Source: Streptococcus hillyeri
GTDB taxonomy: Bacteria > Bacillota > Bacilli > Lactobacillales > Streptococcaceae
Direction: 5' to 3'
Length of the DNA stretch: 64,000 nucleotides
Assembly (NCBI RefSeq): GCF_003686955.1
Contig: NZ_RCVM01000002.1
Span: 62,001 to 126,000, forward strand
In this document: positions 18,797 through 28,590 of the stretch, in pieces
Layout of the letters: each line of letters opens with the position of its first letter
How positions within the stretch are numbered: position 1 is the first letter of the stretch
Translations under genes and position numbers: made by a program
Notes under the pieces: generated by a model
Database searches by the model: none
The model's input: only the letters and a program-made list of their open reading frames with translations
Told to the model about the DNA's origin: nothing

Positions 18797-18825
18797 AAAC
18801 CACCCGTTTTTTAGCGGGTGGTTTT
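18797..18825. terminator. Bidirectional terminator between the kinase gene and pgm
   Basis: AAAACCACCCG-tttttta-GCGGGTGGTTTT, so a T run follows the stem on both strands. The stem is nearly identical to the end hairpins of the IS200 element at about 42 kb (ACCACCCG...CGGGTGGT). Confidence 0.9.
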
Positions 18826-18842
18826 GATGTCATAAAGTGTGA

Positions 18843-20561
18843 TTATTTCACAAAATCATTGATTTCTGTTTCAATGTTAGCAATTTTTTCCTCTGCTTCG
18901 GCAAGTGTTTCACCGACTGTTGCGATATAGAATTTAATCTTTGGTTCTGTTCCTGATGGGCGAACTGCAAACCAGCTGTCATCGGTCAATGTGTATTTAA
19001 GGACGTCAGATGGTGGTGTTGTCAATTCAGTTGTTGTACCATCAAGGGCGACAGCTTTTTGAAGAGCAAAGTCTTCAAAGAGGGCGATGTCTGTTTTGTT
19101 GAACTGTTCTGGTGCATTGTCACGGAATTTAGCCATGATTGCTTTGATTTGTTCGGCACCGTCTTTACCTGAGAGGGTAACAGAGATAGTTTTCTCAGCG
19201 AAGTAGCCGTATTCTTTGAAGATTTCATCAATACCGTCTGCAAGTGTCAGGCCACGAGAGCGGTAGTAGGCTGCAATTTCAGCCACCATTAAAACAGCTT
19301 GAATAGCATCTTTGTCACGAACAAATGGTTTGATGAGATAACCGAAGCTTTCTTCAAAACCAAACATGTAGGTGTGGTTGTGCTTTTCTTCAAATTCTTG
19401 GATTTTTTCAGCGATGAATTTGAATCCTGTCAACACATTGAACATGGTTGCGCCGTAGCTTTCAGCAATCTTAGTAACCAATTCAGTAGATACGATTGAT
19501 TTAGCAAGGGCTGCATTTTCAGGTAATGTTCCTGCTTGTTTGTGGGCTTCAAGGATATATTTGGCGATGATTGCACCGATTTGGTTTCCTGAGAGGTTCC
19601 AGTATGAACCGTCAGTTTGACGAACTTCAACACCGACACGGTCAGCATCTGGGTCCGTTGCTAAAAGCACATCAGCTCCGATTTCACGTCCGAGTTCTTC
19701 AGCGAGGGCAAAGGCAGCTTGGCTTTCAGGATTTGGTGATGCAACGGTAGAGAAATCAGGGTCAACGGTTGCTTGGCTTTCTACGACTTGAACAGACTCA
19801 AATCCAGCTTCAGCAAGGGCACGACGCGCTAGCATTTCCCCAGTACCATGAAGAGGTGTGTAAACAATTTTCATGTCTTTGCCATGCTCGGCAATGAGTT
19901 CTTTATTGATGTTGATAGCCTTGAGTTCATCGAGGTAGAGGCGGTCTGTTTCTTCACCAAGAACAGTGATGAGACCAGAGCTTTTGCTTTCTTCAAGGTC
20001 AGCGAGTTCAACGGCAAATGGATTGTCAATGCCACGGATAAAATCAGTCAAAGCAGAAGCGTCTGCTGGTGGCATTTGGCCACCGTCTTCACCGTAAACT
20101 TTGTAGCCGTTAAATTCTTTAGGGTTATGACTAGCTGTTACCATGATACCGGCAACAGTACCGTAGTGGCGCACTGCAAATGATAGTTCTGGTGTTGGGC
20201 GTAGGCTTTCAAAAACATAAGATTTGATACCGTGTGCTGCTAGGACTTGAGCAGATTCGAAGGCGAACTCTGGTGAGAAGTGACGTGTGTCATAGGCAAT
20301 AGCTACGCCACGTTTTTTAGCATCCTCACCTTTGCTTTCTACTAATTTTGCAAGGCCTTCAGTTGCTTGGCGTACCACATAAATATTGATACGGTTTGTA
20401 CCAGCTCCGATATAGCCACGCATACCTGCGGTACCAAATTCAAGGTTTGTGTAGAAGGCATCTTCTTTTGTTTTTTCATCCATAGATTCTAATTCAGTAC
20501 GAAGGTAGTCGGGCAGTTCAGAAAAATCCACCCATTTTTGGTAATTTTCTTGATAGGTCAT
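18843..20561 (-). CDS. pgm: Phosphoglucomutase / phosphomannomutase (PgcA type)
   Basis: A 572-residue alpha-D-phosphohexomutase interconverting glucose-1-P and glucose-6-P, which supplies UDP-glucose for wall and capsule precursors. The phosphoserine loop is IMVTASHNPKEFNGYK (about 138-153), the metal site is DPDADRVG, and the sugar-specificity loop GFEESFGYL is followed by the phosphate-binding RPSGTEPKIKFY near the end. Length is normal. The panT terminator lies between it and panT, so it is likely transcribed on its own. Confidence 0.95.
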   Translation of the reverse strand: MTYQENYQKWVDFSELPDYLRTELESMDEKTKEDAFYTNLEFGTAGMRGYIGAGTNRINIYVVRQATEGLAKLVESKGEDAKKRGVAIAYDTRHFSPEFAFESAQVLAAHGIKSYVFESLRPTPELSFAVRHYGTVAGIMVTASHNPKEFNGYKVYGEDGGQMPPADASALTDFIRGIDNPFAVELADLEESKSSGLITVLGEETDRLYLDELKAININKELIAEHGKDMKIVYTPLHGTGEMLARRALAEAGFESVQVVESQATVDPDFSTVASPNPESQAAFALAEELGREIGADVLLATDPDADRVGVEVRQTDGSYWNLSGNQIGAIIAKYILEAHKQAGTLPENAALAKSIVSTELVTKIAESYGATMFNVLTGFKFIAEKIQEFEEKHNHTYMFGFEESFGYLIKPFVRDKDAIQAVLMVAEIAAYYRSRGLTLADGIDEIFKEYGYFAEKTISVTLSGKDGAEQIKAIMAKFRDNAPEQFNKTDIALFEDFALQKAVALDGTTTELTTPPSDVLKYTLTDDSWFAVRPSGTEPKIKFYIATVGETLAEAEEKIANIETEINDFVK

Positions 20562-20611
20562 TGCATTCTCCTTTAACTTTTATTAACCGCTTTCATTATA
20601 TCATTTTCATG

Positions 20612-20640
20612 TAAAAAAATCACGAGTTTTCGTGATTTTC
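20612..20640 (-). terminator. Terminator after panT
   Basis: On the minus strand, AAAATCACGaaaactCGTGATTTTTTT. Confidence 0.8.
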
Positions 20641-20649
20641 ATTATTTTT

Positions 20650-21228
20650 TTAAATTTTCGAGGCGTGGGGCTTTTCGAGGCGTGGCACAATGATAAAGGT
20701 TAGGAATGACGAAATCACCATTTCAGCGATAGCATTTGTTCCTAAAACAGTAGCTAACATCGCTTGGACATTACCGTTGTAAACATTTGAGAAGAGGATG
20801 AAGATACCACCGAGTACAAAGATGGTGTTGGTCATTGATCCTACAGCACCTGCGATAAGAAGTCCACTACGGTTTTTGATTAATTTATAGACAAAGTAGG
20901 GTGTGATACCAATTAGTATTCGTGGGACCATTGCAATAATGAGCGAATAGATATTACCATTTTCGACAAAGGGTGAGAAAAGGTAGCTACTTGGGATTTG
21001 GATAACAGTGTTAGTAACGACACTGATGAGTCCCATTAAACCGCCAAGTGTTGCTCCTACACGTGGTCCATAGAGAATGGAGGCGATGATAACTGGAATA
21101 TGCACCAAAGTTGGTTTAATTGGAAGCGGCAGAACATTAAAAATGATAGACGTCAGAAGATGGATGACAATCATTGTCGCAAAGAACATTGAGATGGTTG
21201 CAACAGTAGTAGAGTTTTTGTTTTTCAT
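20650..21228 (-). CDS. ECF transporter S component, probably for pantothenate
   Basis: A 192-residue hydrophobic protein with five to six membrane helices. It has the ECF-S feature of a short N-terminal helix with small residues (ATISMFFATM) followed by a PxRVGATLGGLMGLIS-type segment. It lies 16 nt downstream of coaC in the same direction as coaB-coaC. Comparative work on Lactobacillales assigned S components in this context as PanT. The ECF energising module is encoded elsewhere. Family firm, substrate inferred. Confidence 0.75.
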   Translation of the reverse strand: MKNKNSTTVATISMFFATMIVIHLLTSIIFNVLPLPIKPTLVHIPVIIASILYGPRVGATLGGLMGLISVVTNTVIQIPSSYLFSPFVENGNIYSLIIAMVPRILIGITPYFVYKLIKNRSGLLIAGAVGSMTNTIFVLGGIFILFSNVYNGNVQAMLATVLGTNAIAEMVISSFLTFIIVPRLEKPHASKI

Positions 21229-21244
21229 TTATTCTCCTATTTTG

Positions 21245-21787
21245 CTATGATAAATTTTCGTTAATGGTTTGTAGAATGGTATCTAGATCAGCTAGAGCGC
21301 CTCGTCCGACATCACCGCAGGCTAAGAGAGCTGATTTTGGTGTGATTTCTTTGTACCCCACCTCTTTTAAAATAGCGAGATTGCGCTGGGTTAAGGGATT
21401 ATCATACATTTTTGTATTCATAGCTGGTGCGATGAGCTTTGGAAGGTCTGCTGGCAAAGCCAGTGCGGTTGCTGTGACCATATTATCTGCTCCGCCATGT
21501 GCCAAAGTAGCAATCGTATTAGCAGAAGCAGGTGCTAGGATAAAAAGATCGGCTTCTTTTCCTAGGTCGATATGGTTAATCCGCTCTGCTATTTTTTCTT
21601 CCATCACATCCAAGTGAACAGGATTTTTAGACAAGACCTGCAAGGTTAGTGGTGTGATAAATTGAGTCGCCGCTTCCGTCATGAGGACATGGACGTCATA
21701 GCCGCGCTTGGTGAGTTGGCTAGTCAAGTCGGCAGCTTTGTAGGCAGCGATGGAACCTGATACAGCTAGTAGAATGCGTTTAGTCAT
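21245..21787 (-). CDS. coaC: Phosphopantothenoylcysteine decarboxylase (separate CoaC)
   Basis: A 180-residue flavoprotein converting 4'-phosphopantothenoylcysteine to 4'-phosphopantetheine. Family motifs are LAVSGSIAAYKAADL, APASANTIATLAHGGADN and APAMNTKMYDNP, with the catalytic-cysteine segment LLACGDVGRGALAD. In most bacteria it is fused to CoaB; streptococci keep the two apart. It overlaps coaB by 8 nt and is followed by the pantothenate transporter. Confidence 0.95.
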   Translation of the reverse strand: MTKRILLAVSGSIAAYKAADLTSQLTKRGYDVHVLMTEAATQFITPLTLQVLSKNPVHLDVMEEKIAERINHIDLGKEADLFILAPASANTIATLAHGGADNMVTATALALPADLPKLIAPAMNTKMYDNPLTQRNLAILKEVGYKEITPKSALLACGDVGRGALADLDTILQTINENLS

Positions 21788-22466
21788 GAGCAGTCACCTT
21801 TTCATACAGTTTTTCAGCAATTTCTAGTTTGGTATGAGCTTTAATGTCATTTGTCTCATCAACGAGATAGGCGATGTGTTGGTCACCTGTAATCTCATTA
21901 AGGTCATTGGCGACAATAAGCTCAGCTTGATTTTTGACAAGGCTAGCCCTCGCCACGTCAAACAGCTCTGCTTTTGGAACATTCACCAAAAGTTTAAAAC
22001 CGATGAGACGGATATTGGGATTCCACTCTTTAACCTGACTAATAACCTTTGGTGTTTTTTTCAGGAAAAGCACTTGGTAGTCAGATTTGGATGAGATTTT
22101 AGTTTCACCATTTTTTTTGGACAAAAGCTGAGCAGGAGAGTTTACTTGCTCCAGTTCTTCTAAGTCTGTCATGTAGACTGGCGTATAGTCTGATACCGCC
22201 ATGCTGTGAATGAGGACATCGTGTGACTTAACGAGAGGCTCCAATGTCGTGAGCAGGCTTTCTACATTACTAATGAGTTGGATTGTCAAATTTGCTTGTT
22301 CAAGAGGTTTGACAGCTTGTTTTGTCGTTACTAAAGTGACTTGATGGCCTTTGGATAAAAAAGTTTCTGCTATTATTTTTCCAAGGTAACCGGTAGAGTG
22401 ATTCGTAATCCCGCGAACACTGTCAATGTTCTCTGTGGTACCACCAGATGTAATCAAAATTTTCAT
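21780..22466 (-). CDS. coaB: Phosphopantothenate-cysteine ligase (separate CoaB)
   Basis: A 228-residue protein joining cysteine to 4'-phosphopantothenate. The N-terminal loop TSGGTTENIDSVRGITNHSTG is the family signature. The central region VLIHSMAVSDYTP and the late VANDLNEI motif also fit. It is the first gene of coaB-coaC-panT. The start codon is just 6 nt past a -10 box with no Shine-Dalgarno, so a leaderless mRNA is predicted. Confidence 0.94.
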   Translation of the reverse strand: MKILITSGGTTENIDSVRGITNHSTGYLGKIIAETFLSKGHQVTLVTTKQAVKPLEQANLTIQLISNVESLLTTLEPLVKSHDVLIHSMAVSDYTPVYMTDLEELEQVNSPAQLLSKKNGETKISSKSDYQVLFLKKTPKVISQVKEWNPNIRLIGFKLLVNVPKAELFDVARASLVKNQAELIVANDLNEITGDQHIAYLVDETNDIKAHTKLEIAEKLYEKVTAHD

Positions 22467-22472
22467 AGGCTG

Positions 22473-22501
22473 ATTTTACACTAAAATACTGATTTTGTAA
22501 A
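22473..22501 (-). promoter_or_regulatory. Promoter of coaB (leaderless)
   Basis: On the minus strand, TTTACA (22501-22496), 17 bp, TAAAAT (22478-22473). The ATG begins at 22466, six bases after the -10 box. Confidence 0.6.
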
Positions 22502-22545
22502 TGATTTGAGTTATAATAAGAAGATAAAGAATAGAGGAGAAAATT

Positions 22546-23043
22546 GTGGCTAGTCAAGGTATTGACATTGAAAAATATCATCAATTAGCGTTGCAAAAAC
22601 AGGGAGAACATCGTAAGTTTTTGGCGAGTTTAAAGAAAAAAGCTCCGAAAAATTTGGATAAAGTTGTCCAAGAGGTTCATCGTGAGGTTTTTCTTGAGAT
22701 TGATTGTACCAAGTGTGCTAATTGTTGTCGTAATCTGGGGCCTCTTTTTACGGAGGCAGATATCACGAGGATTGCAAAACATTTTCGCATGAAATTGCCT
22801 GCTTTTGAAGAAGCGTTTTTACGGACAGATGAAGATGGGGACAAGGTTTTTCAATCGATGCCGTGTCCGTTTTTAGGGGATGACAACCTTTGTAGTATTT
22901 ATGATGTTCGTCCCAAGGCTTGTCGTGAATTTCCCCATACAGACCGCAAGAAGATTTATCAAATTAATAATTTGACGATTAAGAATACCCTCTTTTGCCC
23001 AGCAGCTTATCTCTTTGTTGAAAAACTACAAAAGAGATTGTAA
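22546..23043 (+). CDS. YkgJ-family cysteine-cluster protein
   Basis: A 165-residue protein with a GTG start behind GAGGAGA. Eight cysteines are arranged in the UPF0153/YkgJ pattern: CTKCANCC near residues 46-53, then CPF, CSIY, CREF and FCPAAY. These ligate zinc or an iron-sulfur cluster. The biochemical role is unknown. It is transcribed divergently from coaB, with TATAAT at 22512-22517. Confidence 0.8.
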   Translation: MASQGIDIEKYHQLALQKQGEHRKFLASLKKKAPKNLDKVVQEVHREVFLEIDCTKCANCCRNLGPLFTEADITRIAKHFRMKLPAFEEAFLRTDEDGDKVFQSMPCPFLGDDNLCSIYDVRPKACREFPHTDRKKIYQINNLTIKNTLFCPAAYLFVEKLQKRL

Positions 23044-23132
23044 GGGAGTGATATTGCCTTAGACTACGCGTGTGGTGAGAGATAACAACCACTGGAAAAT
23101 ATATAAAACGATTACAAAAACGGAGGTGTTTT

Positions 23133-23456
23133 ATGATTATAACAACAACTAATGGTGTTGATGGCGCTCAAGTGAGCGGTTATAAAGGAATTGTTTTTGG
23201 TGAAGTCATCACTGGAATCAACATGTTTAAAGATATTGGTGCCGGTTTGCGCAATATCTTTGGAGGTCGTTCAGCAAGTTATGAAAATGAATTGACTGAG
23301 GCGCGTGAAACAGCTCTCAAAGAAATGGAGAGACGGGCAACTGAGTTAGGAGCAGATGCTGTTATTGGTGTTAAGATGGATTATGAAGTCCTAGGAGCAG
23401 ACAATGGCATGCTGATGGTGACTTGCAGCGGTACAGCAGTAACCCTAACCAAGTGA
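23133..23456 (+). CDS. YbjQ / UPF0145 family protein
   Basis: A 107-residue protein with the family landmarks [29 protein letters not shown], then a helix of [22 protein letters not shown], then a short C-terminal strand. The family is called heavy-metal-binding in databases from its fold, with little direct evidence. The start ATG 23133 follows CGGAGGTG. Separated from the upstream gene by 89 nt. Confidence 0.85.
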   Translation: MIITTTNGVDGAQVSGYKGIVFGEVITGINMFKDIGAGLRNIFGGRSASYENELTEARETALKEMERRATELGADAVIGVKMDYEVLGADNGMLMVTCSGTAVTLTK

Positions 23457-23660
23457 GAATGAAACAGTTGATTGGGATATTTTAAGTCTGAGCTCGGAAA
23501 CAATGAAGCAAGGAAGCAGAGGGTATTTGAAAAGCTGTTCAGTTACAAATGTTCAATCTGTCATCGCATCAAACTGTCATTATTACAAAATTTAAGTGGT
23601 GAAAAGACGTTTCCTAGTCCCAGTAAGTTGTCTTAAAGAATGATTTTTAGTGAACAAAAG

Positions 23661-23697
23661 CTGCGCTTGTCAAAAATGATAGGTGCAGTTTTATATT
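23661..23697 (+). terminator. Terminator-like hairpin
   Basis: CTGCGCTTGTCA-aaaa-TGATAGGTGCAG pairs over 12 bp (including G-U pairs) and is followed by TTTTA. Confidence 0.65.
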
Positions 23698-23711
23698 TGT
23701 TTTACTAACTA

Positions 23712-23750
23712 TCAATAACTATTGACAATAAGGTATTAGCAGATTAAAAT
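23712..23750 (+). promoter_or_regulatory. Promoter and possible operator of the CPBP protease gene
   Basis: TTGACA (23722-23727), 17 bp, TAAAAT (23745-23750) is close to the sigma-A consensus. A 14 bp palindrome TCAATA-AC-TATTGA (23712-23725) overlaps the -35 box and could bind a repressor. Confidence 0.65.
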
Positions 23751-23782
23751 AGTATTAGATTAATGACACAAAGGAGAATCTT

Positions 23783-24694
23783 ATGAACAAGCGCATCTTG
23801 CAAGCTCCCACAGAACTTTATCAAAAAATGCCTACTTGGCTTGTGGCTATCTTGACACCTGTAATGGTTGAAGGATTCTTTATAATAGGTAGTGTCTTAT
23901 TTGGGATTATTTTTGGTCTTGCAGCTGTCTTTTTCATCATAGCCAATGGTAATTTTGACGCCTTCACAGAAGGAATGACCTTACCTCTCCATGTGGAATT
24001 ATTGAGTTTTTCCTTTGTATCAGGCTTACTTTTTATATGGGTCAAATGGGTTGAGAAACGTTCAATTTCAAGTCTAGGCTTTTTTAAAAAGAACTGGTTT
24101 AAGGAGCTAGCACTAGGTTTTCTGGTTGGTTCTCTTCAATTCAGTTTGGCTATTGGTTTGGTTTATCTATTGGGAGGTGTGCGATTTTCTGGCGTAGATT
24201 TTTCTGGTTTAGCATGGCTATATGTTCTATCAACTATTCCTTTTTGGTTGTTGCAAGGTGGTACCGAAGAACTACTGACTCGTGGCTGGCTCTTGCCAAT
24301 TTTAAATAAGCGGACCAATCTTGCTATTGCTGTTGGGATTAGCAGTTCCCTCTTTGGTTTGATGCACCTTGCAAATAATCATATCACTTTCTTATCTATT
24401 CTCAATATCGTATTATTTGGTATTGCGATGGCGCTTTATATGCTGAAACGTGATAACCTATGGGGAGTTATTGGTATCCATGGGGCTTGGAATTTCGTTC
24501 AAGGAAATGTCTATGGTGTAGCTGTTTCAGGTCAAAGTGTCGGTGCCTCTTTGTTTCATTTTGTGGAAAAAGCTGGCGCTCCAGAATGGATTTCTGGTGG
24601 CGGCTTTGGAACGGAAGGGAGCTTAATCACATCACTGGTTGAACTTCTTCTCATTGTGTATCTCTACTATGGGATTAAAAAAGAAAAGGCATAA
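23783..24694 (+). CDS. CPBP-family intramembrane metalloprotease (Abi/CAAX type)
   Basis: A 303-residue polytopic membrane protein. The catalytic motifs are present: EE-x3-R at E162/E163/R167 (GGTEELLTRGW), FGLMHLANNH with H195, and GIHGAWNF with H233 and N237. Relatives cleave within membranes, and some provide bacteriocin self-immunity. No bacteriocin genes lie nearby, so a specific role is not supported. Monocistronic, with its own promoter and terminator. Confidence 0.88.
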   Translation: MNKRILQAPTELYQKMPTWLVAILTPVMVEGFFIIGSVLFGIIFGLAAVFFIIANGNFDAFTEGMTLPLHVELLSFSFVSGLLFIWVKWVEKRSISSLGFFKKNWFKELALGFLVGSLQFSLAIGLVYLLGGVRFSGVDFSGLAWLYVLSTIPFWLLQGGTEELLTRGWLLPILNKRTNLAIAVGISSSLFGLMHLANNHITFLSILNIVLFGIAMALYMLKRDNLWGVIGIHGAWNFVQGNVYGVAVSGQSVGASLFHFVEKAGAPEWISGGGFGTEGSLITSLVELLLIVYLYYGIKKEKA

Positions 24695-24701
24695 GCGGTT
24701 T

Positions 24702-24725
24702 GGTTTAGTCACTAGACCGTTTTTC
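24702..24725 (+). terminator. Terminator after the CPBP gene
   Basis: GGTTTAG-tca-CTAGACC then GTTTTTC. Confidence 0.7.
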
Positions 24726-24785
24726 TTATCCATAAAAATAACAAAATTATGATAAAATAAGAAAAAACTGAGAAAGAAGAAAGAC

Positions 24786-26777
24786 ATGATTGATAGACGA
24801 GACGATAATCAGTTTGAACTGGTGTCAAAATACGAACCATCTGGTGACCAACCGCAGGCGATTGAGCAGCTGGTGGATAATATTGAAGGTGGTGAAAAGG
24901 CGCAAATCCTTATGGGGGCAACAGGGACTGGTAAGACCTATACCATGAGTCAGGTGATTGCCAAAGTCAATAAACCAACCCTCGTCATCGCCCACAACAA
25001 GACCCTTGCTGGTCAGCTTTATGGGGAGTTCAAGGAATTTTTCCCAAACAATGCCGTGGAATACTTTGTTTCCTACTATGATTATTATCAGCCAGAGGCT
25101 TATGTGCCCTCATCTGATACTTATATCGAAAAAGATAGTTCAGTCAACGATGAGATTGATAAACTCCGCCATTCTGCGACATCATCACTCTTAGAACGTA
25201 ATGATGTCATTGTGGTGGCGTCGGTGTCTTGTATCTACGGTTTGGGTTCTCCAAAGGAATACGCGGATTCAGCGGTCAGCTTGCGACCTGGTCAGGAGAT
25301 TTCAAGGGACAAACTGTTGAACCAATTGGTGGATATTCAGTTTGAACGTAACGACATTGATTTCCAGCGTGGGCGTTTCCGTGTGCGTGGTGATGTGGTG
25401 GAAATTTTCCCTGCCTCTCGTGACGAGCATGCCTTCCGTGTGGAATTTTTTGGCGACGAAATTGACCGCATTCAAGAAATCGAGAGCTTGACTGGGCGCC
25501 CAATGGGAGAAGTGGAACACTTAGTGCTCTTTCCTGCCACTCACTTCATGACCAATGAGGAGCATATGGAACATGCTATCAAAAATATTATTGATGAAAT
25601 GGAAGCTCAGGTTAAAGAGTTTGAAGCAGAAGGCAAATTGATTGAAGCGCAGCGCATTCGCCAAAGGACAGAATACGATGTAGAGATGCTCCGTGAAATG
25701 GGCTACACCAATGGTGTCGAAAACTATTCTCGCCATATGGACGGCCGTTCAGAGGGCGAGCCACCTTACACCTTGCTGGATTTCTTCCCAGAGGATTTCC
25801 TCATCATGATTGACGAGAGCCACATGACCATGGGGCAGATCAAGGGCATGTATAATGGCGACCGCTCACGCAAGCAGATGTTGGTGGATTACGGGTTCCG
25901 CTTGCCGTCAGCCTTGGACAACAGACCGCTGCGCCGAGAAGAATTCGAGAGCCATGTTCACCAGATTGTCTATGTGTCAGCGACACCTGGCGATTACGAG
26001 ATGGAGCAGACCGACACCGTGATTGAGCAGATTATCCGCCCGACAGGGCTTCTTGACCCTGAGGTGGAAGTTCGCCCAACGATGGGGCAGATGGATGACC
26101 TCCTTGGTGAAATCAATAGCAGAGCTGAAAAAGGTGAGCGTGTCTTTGTCACCACCTTGACCAAGAAAATGGCGGAAGATTTGACCGACTACCTCAAGGA
26201 AATGGGAGTCAAGGTCAAATACATGCACTCGGATATTAAGACGCTAGAACGGACAGAAATTATTCGTGACCTCCGCCTCGGTGTCTTCGATGTGCTGATT
26301 GGGATTAACCTGCTCCGTGAAGGTATTGACGTACCAGAGGTGAGCTTGGTTGCCATTCTTGATGCAGATAAGGAAGGCTTCCTCCGCAATGAGCGTGGAC
26401 TGATTCAGACCATTGGGCGTGCGGCTCGTAACAGTGAAGGTCATGTCATCATGTACGCGGATAAGATTACTGACTCCATGCAACGTGCCATGGACGAAAC
26501 GGCACGCCGTCGTGAGATTCAGATGGCATACAATGAGAAGCACGGCATTGTCCCACAAACCATCAAGAAAGACATCCGAGACCTCATCGCTATCAGTAAA
26601 GCCACAGAAACCGATGTGGCAGAAGAAACAGTTGACTACTCAGCTATGAACAAAAAAGAGCGCCAAGACGCCATCAAGAAACTCCAAAAACAAATGCAGG
26701 AAGCTGCCGAGCTCCTTGACTTTGAACTGGCAGCACAAATCCGCGACTTGGTGTTAGAATTGAAAGCGATGGATTAG
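24786..26777 (+). CDS. uvrB: Excinuclease ABC subunit B
   Basis: A 663-residue DNA-damage recognition helicase of nucleotide excision repair. Walker A GATGTGKT begins at G44. The beta-hairpin region [20 protein letters not shown] follows. DESH-type Walker B is at [11 protein letters not shown] and helicase motif VI at [13 protein letters not shown] domain for UvrC contact lies near residues 625-660. Complete, normal length. Its codon usage is richer in G and C than its neighbours, with no other sign of transfer. Confidence 0.98.
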   Translation: MIDRRDDNQFELVSKYEPSGDQPQAIEQLVDNIEGGEKAQILMGATGTGKTYTMSQVIAKVNKPTLVIAHNKTLAGQLYGEFKEFFPNNAVEYFVSYYDYYQPEAYVPSSDTYIEKDSSVNDEIDKLRHSATSSLLERNDVIVVASVSCIYGLGSPKEYADSAVSLRPGQEISRDKLLNQLVDIQFERNDIDFQRGRFRVRGDVVEIFPASRDEHAFRVEFFGDEIDRIQEIESLTGRPMGEVEHLVLFPATHFMTNEEHMEHAIKNIIDEMEAQVKEFEAEGKLIEAQRIRQRTEYDVEMLREMGYTNGVENYSRHMDGRSEGEPPYTLLDFFPEDFLIMIDESHMTMGQIKGMYNGDRSRKQMLVDYGFRLPSALDNRPLRREEFESHVHQIVYVSATPGDYEMEQTDTVIEQIIRPTGLLDPEVEVRPTMGQMDDLLGEINSRAEKGERVFVTTLTKKMAEDLTDYLKEMGVKVKYMHSDIKTLERTEIIRDLRLGVFDVLIGINLLREGIDVPEVSLVAILDADKEGFLRNERGLIQTIGRAARNSEGHVIMYADKITDSMQRAMDETARRREIQMAYNEKHGIVPQTIKKDIRDLIAISKATETDVAEETVDYSAMNKKERQDAIKKLQKQMQEAAELLDFELAAQIRDLVLELKAMD

Positions 26778-26786
26778 GGGGAGATT

Positions 26787-27326
26787 ATGCAAAGATATCT
26801 TCTGTTATTACGAGGCATCAATCTTGGCAAACAGAACAAGGTGATCATGCCTGAACTTCGTGAGCAGTTAGAGAAGATTGGATTAGAGGAGGTCTCTTCT
26901 TATATCAATACAGGAAATTTATTCTTTTCATCTGAAGAAAATCAGTCTGATATTGAGAAAAAGATTACTGATGTTCTTTCTCTTCACTATGATTTTTCAA
27001 TTCCTTTTGTAGTGATAGAAAGGAGTCTGATTTTGACAGAAAGCCTACCTATTTGGTGGGAAGATTCTGCCAAACGTAAAGATGCTTTATTCTATTTACC
27101 GGGAACAACAAAACAAACGATAGAAGCATTGATAGAGGATTGGGAATTGGTAGACGAAGATTTTTTGATTGGTGAAACAGCCTTGTTTTGGCGAGTGAGA
27201 GAGGAAGCTAATGCTAAACAAACAGCTCATTCTAAGAAAATCATGACCAAGCCTTTCAATCAAATGGTGACTCTACGAAATGCCAATACGTTCAATAAGC
27301 TAATATCTCTGGCAAAGGAGAAGTGA
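26787..27326 (+). CDS. DUF1697 family protein
   Basis: A 179-residue protein with the DUF1697 N-terminus MQRYLLLLRGINLGKQNKVIMPELREQLE, then SYINTGNLFFSS and the late TMRNANTFNKL-like motif (VTLRNANTFNKL). Function is unknown across the family. It follows uvrB by 9 nt and shares one base with the next gene, so the three are probably cotranscribed. Confidence 0.85.
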   Translation: MQRYLLLLRGINLGKQNKVIMPELREQLEKIGLEEVSSYINTGNLFFSSEENQSDIEKKITDVLSLHYDFSIPFVVIERSLILTESLPIWWEDSAKRKDALFYLPGTTKQTIEALIEDWELVDEDFLIGETALFWRVREEANAKQTAHSKKIMTKPFNQMVTLRNANTFNKLISLAKEK

Positions 27327-27643
27327 TGAAGTTATATGTCTCTCAAAATCATAGAGGTGAAGGGAAGTTTCCGACATTTCCGAAAGGAACAAGAGTGGTC
27401 AATCTTTCTCCCTGCTCCAATTATCCTAATTGGTTTTCTTGTGAAATAGTAGGTATGAAAACCTATGTATCTGCCGATTTTTTAGAGGGGAATGCACTGA
27501 ATAGAGATTACAATCCTACTGAGTTAATGGTGCAAGTAGGAGATAGCGTCGAACTATTGGAAGTACATTTTCAATGGGCTTTGGTTCGCTTCCAAGAAGA
27601 AATTGGCTGGTTACCCTTCTCTATCCTTCGCTCGTCATCATGA
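27326..27643 (+). CDS. Small hypothetical protein, SH3-like
   Basis: A 105-residue protein with no signal peptide. The pattern of short strands and aromatic residues (NWFSCEIVGMKTYVSADFLEG, then WALVRFQEEIGWLPFSIL) resembles two consecutive SH3-like beta barrels. The ATG at 27326 overlaps the DUF1697 stop (TGATG). I do not recognise a named family. The pairing with DUF1697 suggests a common unknown role. Confidence 0.6.
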   Translation: MKLYVSQNHRGEGKFPTFPKGTRVVNLSPCSNYPNWFSCEIVGMKTYVSADFLEGNALNRDYNPTELMVQVGDSVELLEVHFQWALVRFQEEIGWLPFSILRSSS

Positions 27644-27891
27644 TAAGGAAAAAGTTATCGTTAGTTGAAACATGGACAGGATAAAACATAGGTATTTCAT
27701 GATATTAGTGTTGGTTAAAATGAACCAATAATGTCCTAAACTTAATTCAAATTACTGATATGTTTCATTGACACTAATAACAGGACTTTTTGCAGTAAAG
27801 TAGAGAAATACAATGGAGACTTGAAGAAGTTGAAGCATTGGAGTTTGATTGATGTGAAAACTTTAGAGTTATTGAAAACCCCATTATCAAG

Positions 27892-27919
27892 CAAGAGACA
27901 GTTAATCTGTCTCTTTTTT
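27892..27919 (+). terminator. Terminator before tdk
   Basis: AAGAGACAG-ttaat-CTGTCTCTT then TTTT. Confidence 0.85.
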
Positions 27920-27950
27920 AAATTCCACAAGTGCTATATTTTTCTCTTTA

Positions 27951-27959
27951 TGGTAAAAT
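27951..27959 (+). promoter_or_regulatory. Extended -10 promoter of tdk
   Basis: TGGTAAAAT, with no evident -35 (the terminator occupies the area). Start of transcription is predicted near 27967. Confidence 0.5.
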
Positions 27960-27993
27960 AATAAGGATACTATGTGAAAGTGGGAAGTGTGTT

Positions 27994-28575
27994 TTGGCAC
28001 AGTTATATTATCGCTACGGCGCTATGAATTCAGGGAAATCCATTGAGATTCTCAAAGTTGCCTACAACTATGAGGAGCAGGGGAAACCTGTTATCCTGAT
28101 GACGTCAAGTCTAGATACTCGCGATGGTGTTGGTTACGTTTCTAGCCGAATTGGGATGAAACGTGAGGCTTATCCCATCAGTGAAGATACGGATATTTTT
28201 GGTTTTATTCAATCGCAGAGCCCACAACCGTATTGTGTTCTGATAGATGAAGCGCAATTTTTAACACGAGCAAATGTGTATGATTTGGCTCGTATTGTTG
28301 ATGAATTGGATATTCCAGTGATGGCTTTTGGTCTTAAAAATGATTTCAGAAATGAGCTCTTTGAAGGGTCTAAGCACCTGCTGTTATTAGCAGACAAAAT
28401 TGACGAAATCAAAACCATTTGCCATTACTGTAAGAAAAAAGCAACTATGGTTCTTCGTATGGAAGATGGGAAGCCAACTTATGACGGAGCACAGGTGCAA
28501 ATTGGTGGCAATGAAAGCTATACCTCAGTTTGTCGGAAACATTATTTTAACCCGCCGATTAGTGAAACAGAATGA
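27994..28575 (+). CDS. tdk: Thymidine kinase
   Basis: A 193-residue protein. I place the start at TTG 27994 because the conserved N-terminus reads (M)[15 protein letters not shown] and GGGAAG lies about 10 nt before it; the longer reading from 27931 runs through the promoter. P-loop GAMNSGKS, Walker B-like VLIDEAQFL, and a zinc ribbon of four cysteines at CHYC and the late CRKHY segment mark the bacterial type II enzyme. It salvages thymidine to dTMP. Confidence 0.94.
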   Translation: MAQLYYRYGAMNSGKSIEILKVAYNYEEQGKPVILMTSSLDTRDGVGYVSSRIGMKREAYPISEDTDIFGFIQSQSPQPYCVLIDEAQFLTRANVYDLARIVDELDIPVMAFGLKNDFRNELFEGSKHLLLLADKIDEIKTICHYCKKKATMVLRMEDGKPTYDGAQVQIGGNESYTSVCRKHYFNPPISETE

Positions 28576-28590
28576 ATAATGCAATAAGGC

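Larger units (their letters stand above)
23457..23782. other. 326 bp gene-free stretch before the CPBP gene
   Basis: The first ~195 bp hold nothing I can name. A terminator lies at 23661-23696. A strong promoter with an overlapping palindrome lies at 23712-23750. Confidence 0.55.
27644..27993. other. 350 bp gene-free stretch before tdk
   Basis: Several inverted repeats are present: TTGGTT-aaaatg-AACCAA (about 27711-27728) nested inside ATTAGTG (27704) and CACTAAT (27772). A good terminator is at 27892-27919 and the tdk promoter at 27951-27959. No coding frame is supported. Confidence 0.5.
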
